Shown here: one piece after another, positions 50,560-61,583 of the stretch
Position numbering within the stretch: the stretch's first letter is position 1
How the letters are laid out: every line of letters starts with the position of its first letter
Origin: Glossina fuscipes
Lineage: Eukaryota; Arthropoda; Insecta; Diptera; Glossinidae
Direction of reading: 5' to 3'
Assembly: GCF_014805625.2 (NCBI RefSeq)
Contig: NW_023998417.1
Coordinates: 5,166,215 to 5,230,214 of the forward strand
Length of the DNA stretch: 64,000 nucleotides
Made by a program: the position numbers and the translations under genes
Notes under the pieces: model-generated
Told to the model about the DNA's origin: nothing
The model's input: only the letters and a program-made list of their open reading frames with translations
Database searches by the model: none

Positions 50560-50850
50560 GACAGGTAGTGAGCAAAAAACCAATTTTTCATTCCGTTATG
50601 GAAAACAAAGATCCTCTCATATTACTTAGTGCTGTGGGTGTGTCCTTTGATCGATTTGTCCCATTTTCAATAACAACTTGTGCGTGCAAGCACTTCTACT
50701 GTTCTTGCAAAAATTTAAGTTCATATCGTCATTTTTGCGGCCAGGAGGATGTTTACAACAGACATGCTTAAATCGATTTAGGATTTGATGCTGATCAAAA
50801 ATATATATACCTTGTGGGGTCTCTGATGACAAAATGACAAAATGTAGCGG
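50560..50850 (+). repeat. dispersed repeat, copy B
   Basis: Same orientation and landmarks as copy A: GTGAGCAAAAAACCAATTT, TTGTCCCATTTTCA, GTCATTTTTGCGGCCAGGAG, GTTTACAACAGACATGC, TTAAATCGATTTAGG, TGATGCTGATCAAAAATATA and TGTGGGGTCTCTGA. Open frames of 67-75 codons on both strands are by-products. Confidence 0.65.
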
Positions 50851-53371
50851 CAAATGACGTAGTCGGTAGTCCTAGTATTAAAGGGCAACTAACGTTAATT
50901 GCAATGTAGTTGCGCTTATCGTTTGCTGTCGTAAAACTTATAATAACTAATTTCAAAAAAATCAAACTGTCCACGATATCCATGATTATTATAGCATTTT
51001 GCATAAAAAAGCTTAAGCATAACCGTGTGCTCTAAAAAAAAAAACCGAGAAGGAGAATTTCTTCCAATGAATTTTTAATGAGATATTGTTAATCTAGTAA
51101 AGTACTCGATATTTTCTTGCAAAGAGAGGAAGAAAGAATTCTTTATCCATACCGAACGAACTCCTCTTATAAATGTTTTTATTGGCATTTCCTCTATTAA
51201 AATCTTTAATTTTAATCATAAAAGTCAACTTTTCTCTATTAACTATTCTTGTATGCATGTGTACACAAATACAATCGCGCATACTTGTCTTTTTTGCTGT
51301 TACTGTAGTAGCACTTAAATCATTTATAAAATGTATTTAAAGTTTTTCAATTACAAACACAATTAAATAAATATTTATACCGGATTTATCTCTTACAGTT
51401 TTTCTCGCACTTTTCTTAACAGCCATCCACTTGTTCAATTACACTTTCATTCTGCTTTAATAAGGCAGCGAGCAAGTGAAGACTGATTTCTTAAGTTCAT
51501 TGTTTTTTTTTTTGCATTTTCTTTCTCTTTCTTTTATTTGCGTTTTGCAAATGCAAAATGGTGCAAAGGTGTATATGCTTAATGTAAATGTAGTTGTATT
51601 TAATTTTATAAATTTTATGTATTTTTGTCTTTTATTTTTGTTTCGATGCTACACACTGTAGTTCGTGTGTTTGTGTGTGCGTGTAGTACGTTAAAGCATA
51701 AAGGAGATGTTACTATTTTTTTTTATTATTTTTTTATTATTTTTATTTTGTTTTTGTTGTTGCTGCTGATGAAATTGTTATTATTGTTTTTATTACTATA
51801 AACGGTAAAGTATATTAAAATACTCTTACTTAATAACTTAAGTGTTAAAAATCTAAATTTCTGAATCCTGCCCTAAATATATGCATAATGCCTTCATAAT
51901 TATGCAATGGTTGGTTACAGTCAAATTTTTGATGAGAGCCAAAGAAGCGTAGAGATCGTACATACGTCCGCTGTCTCTTGGACAAAAGCAGTTTATTGTG
52001 CGCATAACGCTTCGGAGTTTTTGCACAACACTTTAATGCATTTATTACTAATTTTTATGGTTTCGATTGTAGAGAAAGTCATAAGTGAATCTGATGGATA
52101 TCTCTCAATGATAACTGCTACCTTTGGTGCTCTCTTTGCGTAAAGTTGCCCTTATTATGATATTAAGATGTAAAAGAGATTTCTAGCGTAGAATTGTTTA
52201 TAAAAAATTACAAAGTCTTCGATTGCAAATCCGAAGACCAGATCAGTGAACACTTTTCCGCCCAAGTATTACGTTATCATTACTTTAGCAATGACACTGG
52301 TCCATTGTTCGTTATGATTGTAAAAACTAGCCGATAGTAGTCGATTTGTCGCTGTAGCTCCAAACGACTTTTAGATCTTCTACACAATACAGTTTTACTG
52401 TATCGTTATGGCTACGTTAGGTATATAGACTTAGATTAAGGTGACTTTTAAAACGCCTCCCAATAGACAGTAAGTAAAAACACTTCACTTCAGGATTGCC
52501 TTCTAATTTTTGAGGTATGATTATATCCGCTTACAATATATAATACACCTTCTATCAGATCTGCGCTGTATATTTCTAGATGTTGGCAATTCATTCTTAT
52601 TTTCGCTTCTTTCTATTTAGTTTCCTTATTTCTTCTCCTTCTCCAAGGGAGGTACATATCAAAGTAGCTCGTTTTCATTGAAAAATCAGTTAATTACCTC
52701 GGAACTCTTAGTTCTTTCAGTAAAGTTCTCACGTCTATACAGCCATTCCTAGCCCTGTCTTTCTGTTACTTGGATGTCCTGGAAGCCGTGAGAGAAATTA
52801 ACCTTGAATATTGAAAAGCAGTGATTCTTCTAAGGGCTAAACTATTTATTGTTTGTGCATTTGCTTTACTTTCTTACTTACTTTCTTACCTTTTGCAAAT
52901 CAAGGAGCAAGGTTTTCAAACCTATGCTTAGAAAATGTAACAAATATTGAATTAAAATATAAACTTATAAACTTGATCAAGATTATTGAAAAAATTTGAA
53001 ATGAAGAGAATTCGGTTATGTTTATTGACAAATTACTTACTTAGCAAAGCTTTTCTATACCAATTTCAAACATAATGATGACACGTGTCGTCATTTCAAA
53101 TATTTAAAACTATGTTAGCTTCATATACGTTCGAGGCGAAGAGAAAGCGCTTTCGTTACACGGTAGGTAGAGTAATAAATATTTCATGTTTTTCCTTTAA
53201 TTATTGGATGGGTATCCAAAATTCTCCTTATGGTCAACGGGATATTCTTGTATTGTGTTTTGCTAGATTATCTTCTTATTCCGTGTTCACTTAATTACCT
53301 GAGGGATTCATGGATTTTCATTTGAATTATTTTGCTGAAAGTAATAAAATGAATTGTTTTCCTTTTGTTTT

Positions 53372-53373
<2 letters not shown>

Positions 53374-53409
<36 letters not shown>
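53374..53409. repeat. poly(T) run of 36
   Basis: Longest homopolymer in the window; a (GTT)n run follows about 27 bases later. Such runs are prone to length errors in assembly. Confidence 0.9.
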
Positions 53410-53412
<3 letters not shown>

Positions 53413-53703
53413 TTTCTCCACATTTTATTTTGTTGCCGTTGTTGTTGTTGTTGTTCTCCTCCTTTTTTTTTTTTTAACAAAACTTTTCTTTTACGTAAAA
53501 TAATTGCATAAAATTATTTGCAAATAATTGAAAAAGAAATAGAAAAACAACAAGAGCAGAAACAATAGAATGAAACAATAGCAACGTTATAGTGAAAGTT
53601 TTTTAATATTTCAATTTTAAGATAACACAACATAGAGTTTGGAGCGCAAAGTTAAACTGTTGGTTAATTAAGAATTTAAATAAATATTGAAATAAATGTT
53701 GGA

Positions 53704-53751
53704 TATATATATATATATAAATAGAAGAAAATATATATATATAAATAGAAA
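53704..53751. repeat. duplicated TA tracts
   Basis: The motif ATATATATATATAAATAGAA appears twice in tandem with small differences, separated by GAAA. It looks like a local duplication of a TA microsatellite with its flank. Confidence 0.75.
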
Positions 53752-54480
53752 AATAAAATTGAGAAAAACTATAAAAAAAATAACAAAAAAACCATTTATT
53801 TAAAATTAAAAAATTTTTCATAACAAATTGTTTTTATTAAAAAAAAAAAAAAGAAGAAAAATATATTTATAAAGAAAAAAGTTTTATTTTTCTACAACAT
53901 TATTAAGCATTTTTCTCTTCAACAACTTATGACTGACTCTGTTTTCATATAATTTTAATTAAAAACCCAACATAAATATAAATAGTTGTGCTCTCGTTCA
54001 TTTATTTATACATATATATACGTTATATATATATATATATACTATAACAAAAGTAAATCGTTTTAATTTTTTAAAAGATGTACAGAAGAATATAAGGAAA
54101 AGTAGCACGACCAGGCAATATAGCATTTAACTAAGGCTTCGCTACTATAGCGGTCGAATAAATGAATGGTTGTGTGTGCATCATCCGTATCGTCCTCCTA
54201 TATAACTTTGGCTAATTTAAAGTGACACTTGTATTAATTGCTGTAATTGTAAGAAAAATGCAGTTATGCCGGAATAAACGGAAGCAAAATGAAAAGAAAA
54301 CAAGTGGCATAACTATTAAAATTAATTTCTTTCATAAAATAATTAATAAATATTTTTATACGACATAGCTAACGAAGAATATACATATTTAAAGCAATAT
54401 TTTTAATATAAACGGTAAATTCTAAAACTTAGCTTAAACTACTTAAACGAATTTATTAAGAACAATCTGTGTTGATAGAG

Positions 54481-54909
54481 TTAGTTCACTTTGCCGAATT
54501 TCAACATTTTTATCTCTATAACGGATGTTATTTTGCAAGGAAGAAGGATGCCAAAAATGTTAGGATTAATAATCTTGCAAGATGATGTTGTTGTGAGGAC
54601 AACATGTTCTGCACCAGTTTCGCTTATAACTAGATTTTTTTCACCAGCACAACCATTGAACCATTTTCCATTCTCTATAACTAGTACGATATCTTCTGAC
54701 ATTATCTGATGGCTCGCTTCATCGAACCTCGTCCTCGATAGTTCCAGTGCTTTTGTGAAATGAATAAACAAAACACAACTTTGCAAGACTTCCTTTAAAG
54801 CATTGCACCTACAGCTTGCCACAACCTTACCTGGTTGACAGTTAGAGCCCGAAGATATCGTCCACATGAAGGTAGACGATTCAAAGAGTTTCATATGATC
54901 GAATTTCAT
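54481..54909 (-). CDS. 142-codon open frame, unknown product
   Basis: Longest open frame outside Nemp. It runs on the minus strand from an ATG at 54909 to a TAA at 54481, with somewhat higher G+C than its flanks. The peptide has no clear membrane segment, contains several cysteines, and has the stretch GKWFNGCAGEKNLVISETG. I recognise no family. A consensus donor (ACCAG/GTAAGG) lies inside it at 54831/54830, so an alternative is a short first exon of 26 codons followed by an intron. In sequence this AT-rich about one frame of this length per few windows is expected by chance, so coding is unproven. Confidence 0.3.
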   Translation of the reverse strand: MKFDHMKLFESSTFMWTISSGSNCQPGKVVASCRCNALKEVLQSCVLFIHFTKALELSRTRFDEASHQIMSEDIVLVIENGKWFNGCAGEKNLVISETGAEHVVLTTTSSCKIINPNIFGILLPCKITSVIEIKMLKFGKVN

Positions 54910-56908
54910 ATAAGTAAAAGAGGTCGTGAAAAATCATATTAGAGAATGATTTCCTTATAATTTTCTTTGTTATGATCTCTATTTTTAGCATAATTTGTAC
55001 TTTTTCTAATTTTGCTCCTATCCGTGTTTGGCCATGTTGTTATACATTGCTCAAGACAGTAAAGCAAGAAGTCTAGCGTTAGCAAAGTGAAACTTTAGAA
55101 CTATCCGACTCATCAATGTACGCTTTTTTTTTAGATTGAAATCATTATTTTTCTCTCCAACTTGTGCACAATGATTCCGTTAGTTTTGAAACTTGAAGCA
55201 TTACTTTTTTTTTCTCACCACTACTCAGGGAAAGTCCTCTATAGGTGTTGCCAAGACCGCAAGCATAGCATCATGAATCAGGATTATAGAGATGGGGGGA
55301 TGAGAAGGAGGAAGGATTGTGTTTGTAATGTAAAGTTAAGATCATTAGCGCCGGTAGGAAAGACATATCCAAGTGAATTGCTCCGTAACCCGAAGAGTGA
55401 TTGAAAAACGAATACGAACGATAGAAAGTTGGGCGATGTAACAGAGAAGTGGATGGAAGCACTGAAAAAGCTGAGCAGTCCCGCCAAATGACTTAAAATG
55501 TGAACAATCAAAATTTTTGAGAACTATTTAGACATAAGTACTGGTAAAGGCCACATTGTGACGATATTCAAAAGTATCGAATATATTGAACACACTATTG
55601 TCAACCATGGACGTATGGTTTCGTTGCTGTATCTTGTCACGGCCATCAAGCAAGACCAGAAATTTTCTTTCACCTACATACGTATAGGTTCTATGCCAAA
55701 TGTGGGCCGATATAGATGATGCAAATGGCGTGACCATCGGCTAGAGTAATATATGCACTTAGCCTTAGGAACATGAGGTCTACTAAGAAAAATTTTTGAT
55801 TATTATATTTTATACCAGCTTTACTGAACTATTGATGCGAGAGAGCATTTGTCAAACGCCATAAACAATCGAAATCAGAAGCTCTCCAAAGTAATAGAAC
55901 GAGATTAAAGGAAGCGCAAGGATTATTAATGTCATTCCCTTTGTCTCCGTTACAAGTTGGATGTACATTTATATAAATAAATACATAAAAAGAAAAACAT
56001 GCTAACAAAGGCAAAAAAAAAAAAAAAAAAAAAAACTTAAGGGAGGGTATCAATGCGTTTTACAATTTTTCCATATTTTTAAATTAACGCTCATCTCTTA
56101 CTTTTTGCATCCTAACAAACAACAGATGACTCTTCTCAAACAAATGTATTTTGTTTCATCATTGCATCAACCACTAAAGTAAACACACCACTAGTTTAAC
56201 GTAGACACATACAGCCACCGACATATGGATATCACCTCATGTTTCAACCAAAACTTTTTCACATAAATAATTCTGTAGAAATAAATTTTTTTTTTCTTAG
56301 TTTTGACCATGTTTACTTTAAGCGGGATAGAAAGCGCAATAATGCAGGAGTAGTAAAATAAAAAAAAAAAACAATTAATTTCTAACTACATTTAAGTATA
56401 TTTTACTTAAGAAGTCATGTGCTTCGTGACTTAATTTATTTATTTTTTTTCTTAATATGTATAAACAAAATGAAAGCAAATTTTCGGACAAAATTTTAAA
56501 ATTTACTCTCAAAATAAATTCGATGCTATTCACATGTCCGTCGTGTCAAGCATTATCTCTGGAATATGCTCGCCTACCATGTAATTTCTTCATAATGATG
56601 TGTCTATGCACTGATAAGAATATTCCGACATTTACCCGACAAAATAGTATTGTACTGTACTGTTAAGTTGAACAACATTCATGTGTACACGCGTCTATGC
56701 ATATAAACTTTCAAACATAAGCAGAACTCATGGTTTGTGTGCAACAGTTTTCAAACACAAAATTCAAAGGAATAACGAAATATCCAAGAACTCTATGCCA
56801 CATGGTAGTAATAATAACGGAATAACAGAAGAAGAATAGATAAAAGAAAAAAACATGGTGGTTGCAGGAAGAGAAAGAAAGAGAGTTTAAGGAAAAGTTT
56901 CGGTTTAT

Positions 56909-56923
56909 TCTCTCTCTCTCTTT

Positions 56924-56965
<42 letters not shown>
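56909..56965. repeat. compound (TC)n-(TA)n microsatellite
   Basis: A TC run is followed by TTTTTC and about 19 TA units. Confidence 0.9.
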
Positions 56966-56968
<3 letters not shown>

Positions 56969-59552
56969 ATCTTTATTTTCGTTTCAACGATTAGACTAGT
57001 GGACTACGTCATGCTATGGTGAATTTTAAAAATTAAAGTTTTTCAAGCTTTTCATTTACTTAATTTACTTGTTTTGTTGTTGGTTGCAAGTGTGCAAACA
57101 AAAAGCACCCAAAACAAAAACTAAAACAGAATAAATGAATAAATGGATACATAGACGAATATAGCAAAACTGTTGCTTGCTTATAGCGTTCAAAGTTCTT
57201 TTGGGCGTCAAAATCAAGCGGGGGTGAATTTTTTTTAGCAAACGAACAATGCTTTCTCATTATGATGTGTTTTTGTTTCGTACACGCTTTATTTTTATTA
57301 CTTCTTAAAATGACTAACCTAAGCGACATACAATATGCGACACTGAGAAAATAATTTTTATATTATATATATATATATATATATAGAAGAAGAATTGATT
57401 AAAATATATTGATTTCAATACTTAGAGAATCTTTACGGCATGAGAGTCGCAGCGTTAGTCCCTTTAATGACAATACTTCAAAGGTCTTAAAAATTGAGAA
57501 AAATAAATCGGGGTCAATTAAATAAGAATACGGTCTCGGAATAGCTTCTTTAGTTTTTCTTTTCATCAAACTAAGCGTTATATTAATACTCGGTTTTCAC
57601 ATAGTTCCCTTCGTGTACTTGTATATCACCAAGTAATCACATTTTTTTTTTTTTTGTCATTATTTATCTTCCTTAAAGAGTGTACAGTTATCGGTTTCTT
57701 TTCAAAATACGTACAGTGTAGCAAGGAAAGATATAGCAGATATAGAAAAAGAGGTGAGATTCTAACGAAGCAACATAAGTTTAAAATTATACTTACTATA
57801 TAAAATCTGAAAAAAAAGATGAAATACATAGACTACTAATTTTGATAAACTTTAACGGGCAGATTAAGTAATACTGCCTTTGTCTACTACCTTATCTACA
57901 AGGAAACCCAAGCCTTTTTTACACGATTTCGAAATAACACGATTCATCAATGAGAGCAAATACGCTTTTTCACATCACATATCATCATATTCACTATATG
58001 TCGCAGGTATTTTTTACACGATTTTTTTTTTGCACGTATTTCTAAAGAATGCATCTTCCGTGTAAGCAAAGAGTTGAATGTATTAGTATTCAGAACTTGC
58101 TTGTTTCTGTAAATGACTATTTTTGAAGCCGGCTAACACGATTTGTTAGAAACGAGTATACGGATCTCATTGAAATTTAGTGCACTTGCCTTGGATAAGG
58201 TTGACCAATCTTTCACCGAGGACTTTTTCTTACTCCTGTTCTTGAAGCTAATACTTGATATAGATTTTATATGCATGCGTAGTGGAAATTCATATGTTAA
58301 CTTTTTTTTAAGTCTTTAATTCAAGAAAAAGCTATTTTCACCGATTAAAGGAATGTATTTTTTGTAATGAAGCTATCACAAGCTATCTTGACCACGACGA
58401 TGCATTTAAGTCCTTGTGAAATTATGTTAAACTATCTTTGGAATTGATTTTAGAGACTTTAGTTAAAATATTTTAAAAAGTCAAAGTGATTTGTTGTGTT
58501 ACAACGCGTTTTATGGACGAAAGGCTAAATAGTAATGCTACGAATTTATTGATTCAAGTTCCTAAGCTATTTCCATCAAGCCTATTGTTTCTGTGCCGAA
58601 ATTGTCTTGAAAATTGAAAATTTAAGGGAAAGTCTACCGAGAAACTAAGTTTAGCACGATTAACGATTAAGCAGCTGGTTTAAGCAAACTATATAACAAA
58701 ATAGGGAAATTACCAAACAATCAAAATTGAGTTTAGTTAGTTGATAATGTCAATAAAATTAAAAATTTATATTTATTCGGCATTAGTTACTCAAATATTA
58801 AAGACTTTAATTTTTCTACTGTGGATGCAATTTTCTAACATCTTGTTAAATGAAAGAATTCAAAAATTTTCTTCTTTTCCTTTTAAGGAAATGATGGAAA
58901 ATTTTAATTTAACGTTACGCACACTGACACGTAATCACTTTTCAAAAAATTTGTATTTATCAGTATTTTCTTTATTCATTTTCATCATTTACTATGAGAA
59001 GAAGAATAAGAATATGTGTTCTGTCATTTATTTCAGTGTAAAAAAATAAATTTTTCATTTAATGCGCAATCTCTACACTGAAAATTTCACCAAATTTTAA
59101 TAAAATATTATTTTCACCGCAAGGTGAATTCTTTTACTGTACACTATATGAACTGAATCTGTCATCCTGCATAAAAACGAAATGAAAGCGCACAGAAAGG
59201 AAAACGTAAATGAAAACATAAAAAGGGACATTTAGTGTATGTTCTTCTGAGGTCCACATTAAAATCACACCAAAAAAACAAAGGGTTTCATTTTATTATT
59301 TCACCTAAATTGTATTAAAAAAAAAAGAAAGTAAAATGCAAAAGTAAAACATCATCAAAGCAAACGTATAAAGTTTTATACAAGTGAATAAAGTGTTTTT
59401 TAATAAATAGATCCTAAAACCAGGCAATAAAAACAAAAGAAATAAATGATTAAATTATAAATGGAACGAAAAATGAAAATCTTTGACAAAAATTTTCTGT
59501 GAGCAAAGAAAAGGCTTTTAAAAGGAAAAAGGCCGAAAGTAAAAGAGACAAA

Positions 59553-59612
59553 GTGAGAAAGAGAGAAAGAGAAAGAAAGAGAGAAAGAGAGAGAGAGAGA
59601 GAGAGTGAGAGA
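59553..59612. repeat. (GA)n/(GAAA)n polypurine tract
   Basis: Mixed GAGAAAGA and GAGAGAGA units, all purine on the + strand apart from single T and C interruptions. Confidence 0.85.
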
Positions 59613-60383
59613 AAATAAGAATAAAGAGCAAGGAATATAAAAGAAAAGCAAGCAAGTAGTTGTGTGTGAATGTGAATTTGATAGACTTGCCACGCTTTAC
59701 AGGTGTAACAGAGTGTTGGTGCATGGTGCTCATCAATAACTAACAAACTATATAAATTAGCATCAGATTTAATTTTTGTTTTTTGTTTTTTCTTTTCGTC
59801 ATTGTCGTTCGTTCAAGAACATAAAACTGATATAAGAATAGCAATTTCTTATGAATACCTAATAAAATATAAAAATAACAATTTACATATATATTCTTCC
59901 CATAAAAGTGTTTGAAAAATATATTTGAAAGTTTGTAGTAATTTTCAAAAACTTTTAGAATAATACTTGCCAGTTACTTCGATTGCAAGCTAAGCATCTA
60001 AGAAGAATCTTAGTTTATTTGTGTGTTTGTGAGTGTTTAAAGAGTAAGAAGGAAAGGAAAAATAAGAAGCTTGTTGAATTAGTACAAAGATAGCAATAAA
60101 AGAAACATCAAAGATGATCTTAATAGCTCACAAAACATAACGAGTAGCAGTGACAGCTTTGGTTAATATATGAAATTCATTAAAATGCATAAAGTGTTTA
60201 AATTTTGAAATAAACGGAAGATGCAACTTATAGAGCTTATTTAGCATAAAAAACAACACCATATTGTTTCAAGGACTGCTTTAGATACAAGCGCACTTGT
60301 CCAATATACCCACACATTTACCCACATCCACATACGCATATCTTCCATGCTTGCATATCTTCTATATATACTATTACTGCTAT

Positions 60384-60387
<4 letters not shown>

Positions 60388-60414
<27 letters not shown>
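60388..60414. repeat. (TA)n microsatellite
   Basis: Thirteen TA units, ending TATTTCTATTACTGC, which echoes the CTATTACTGC just before the tract (60370-60380). Confidence 0.85.
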
Positions 60415-60637
60415 TTCTATTACTGCACATAACAAACAAATCAAACGACCGTCTAAAAGTATGCGGATATTTGCCTATGTGCACGCGCGCGTGTATGTGT
60501 ATGTTTATTAACGCACAACCTAGTACCTAATTTCACCTGTCACCCGAGAGAAATCCTACATCACTCACTGACTGACTTACATATAACAACAAACAATTAC
60601 TCTCAGCGTTGCTTGCATATACTGTTACTCGGTTAGC

Positions 60638-61387
60638 TATAAAAAAGACAGACAGTCAAGTCAGCTAGTCCATCTATCAGTCAGTCATTTAGTCATTTAT
60701 TTAGTCATTTAGTCGTATCCTTTATACAGTACAGCAAACCCACCACTTGAAAGTGTCTTAAACCCCCATTTAAAAGGCAAAAAAAAAAAAAAAAATAATA
60801 AAAAGCAAAAAAAAAATAATAAAAAGAAATAAATAAAAAAAGAATTGAAAGCAAGTAAAAACCGACAAACGTGGATCACCTGAGAATATAAACGAAAATC
60901 GTGCATACCAACACCTCTGCATTTGTATTTAGTTGTATGCCTGTATGTTTGTGTGTGTATGTCTAAAAAAGTACAAACTCAAACCCACCTTCACCACTAA
61001 CACCACCTTAACATAACATTTGCAAAAATTTTTTACTACAATATTTTAGACGTGCAATAATTTACGTATAGTTGAGCACCATTACCATCACCATAACCAC
61101 TGCTAATACTATCACTACTACTATCTTACGAACGAGAACATCTTACTACACGTGTCTTAACATCAGCTCACACCAATTCTCTCTATACAAAAATATACAC
61201 TTATCTATTACATATAGAAAACGAAAAAAAAAAGGACTGCTTACGTGAAAAAAGTGATACTTGAAATTATAAGTAAACAGCATTAAAACAAAGCCAAAAA
61301 GTTATAAGAGAATTATTAAAACGAAAGTAAAACTAAATCAATCCAAAGATTTATATAAAAAACATTAAGAAGACAAACAAAAAGCGG
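60638..61387 (+). promoter_or_regulatory. candidate TATA promoter with long untranslated first exon
   Basis: TATAAAAA starts at 60638, and TCAGCT at 60661-60666 puts an initiator-like A at 60663, 25 bases on; several TCAGTCA words follow. The next 700 bases are A/C-rich without long frames, with runs such as CACCATTACCATCACC near 61077. They end at a consensus donor GCGG/GTAAGT (61387/61388). This is the texture of a long fly 5' leader. The exon length is inferred, and no coding exon was seen before the window ends. Confidence 0.35.
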
Positions 61388-61410
61388 GTAAGTTTATACA
61401 TCGACATATA

Positions 61411-61583
61411 TTGGATTGGCAAAAAAGTAATTTCGCTGTTCGTACACAGATACCGTGTATGTGTGTGGACTTGTTTCAATCTTTCGATAAGTAATAAATT
61501 CGATTTTTCAAATTCATTCTCCATTGATATGGTGGTAATAAAAGAAAATTTCGAATATCGAAATTGCTTTTCTTCCAATCTAT
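61411..61583. mobile_element. mariner-type MITE, 173 bp
   Basis: The left end TTGGATTGGCAAAAAAGTAA continues to TTTCG at 61435. The right end at 61559-61583 is its inverted copy with 20 of 25 matches. TA stands on both sides (61409-61410 and 61584-61585), the target duplication of Tc1/mariner transposons. The ends resemble the TTGGGTTGGCAA-type termini of mellifera/cecropia-group mariners. The interior of about 120 bp has no transposase sequence. The ends and duplication are seen directly; the subgroup is inference from memory. It sits 23 bases past the splice donor at 61387/61388. Confidence 0.8.

Larger units (their letters stand above)
50851..54480. other. AT-rich noncoding stretch
   Basis: No supported gene. 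It includes T-rich sequence at 51710-51780, a 78-codon open frame at 51907-52143 with no recognisable product, the T36 run at 53374-53409, (GTT)n near 53436-53453, and duplicated TA tracts at 53704-53751. Confidence 0.55.
54910..60637. other. AT-rich noncoding stretch with microsatellites
   Basis: No supported gene. It has poly(A) near 56014-56035, (TC)n-(TA)n at 56909-56965, (TA)n at 57364-57384, (GA)n at 59553-59612 and (TA)n at 60388-60414. Short L/S-rich open frames opposite the (GA)n tract are artefacts. The part from about 59150 to 60130 is A-rich and leader-like, without long frames. Confidence 0.55.

Noticed and set aside
59400..59746. Three overlapping minus-strand open frames of 72-98 codons, hydrophobic and serine-rich
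   Set aside because: All three read through the polypurine (GA)n tract; three frames open at once shows low complexity rather than coding.
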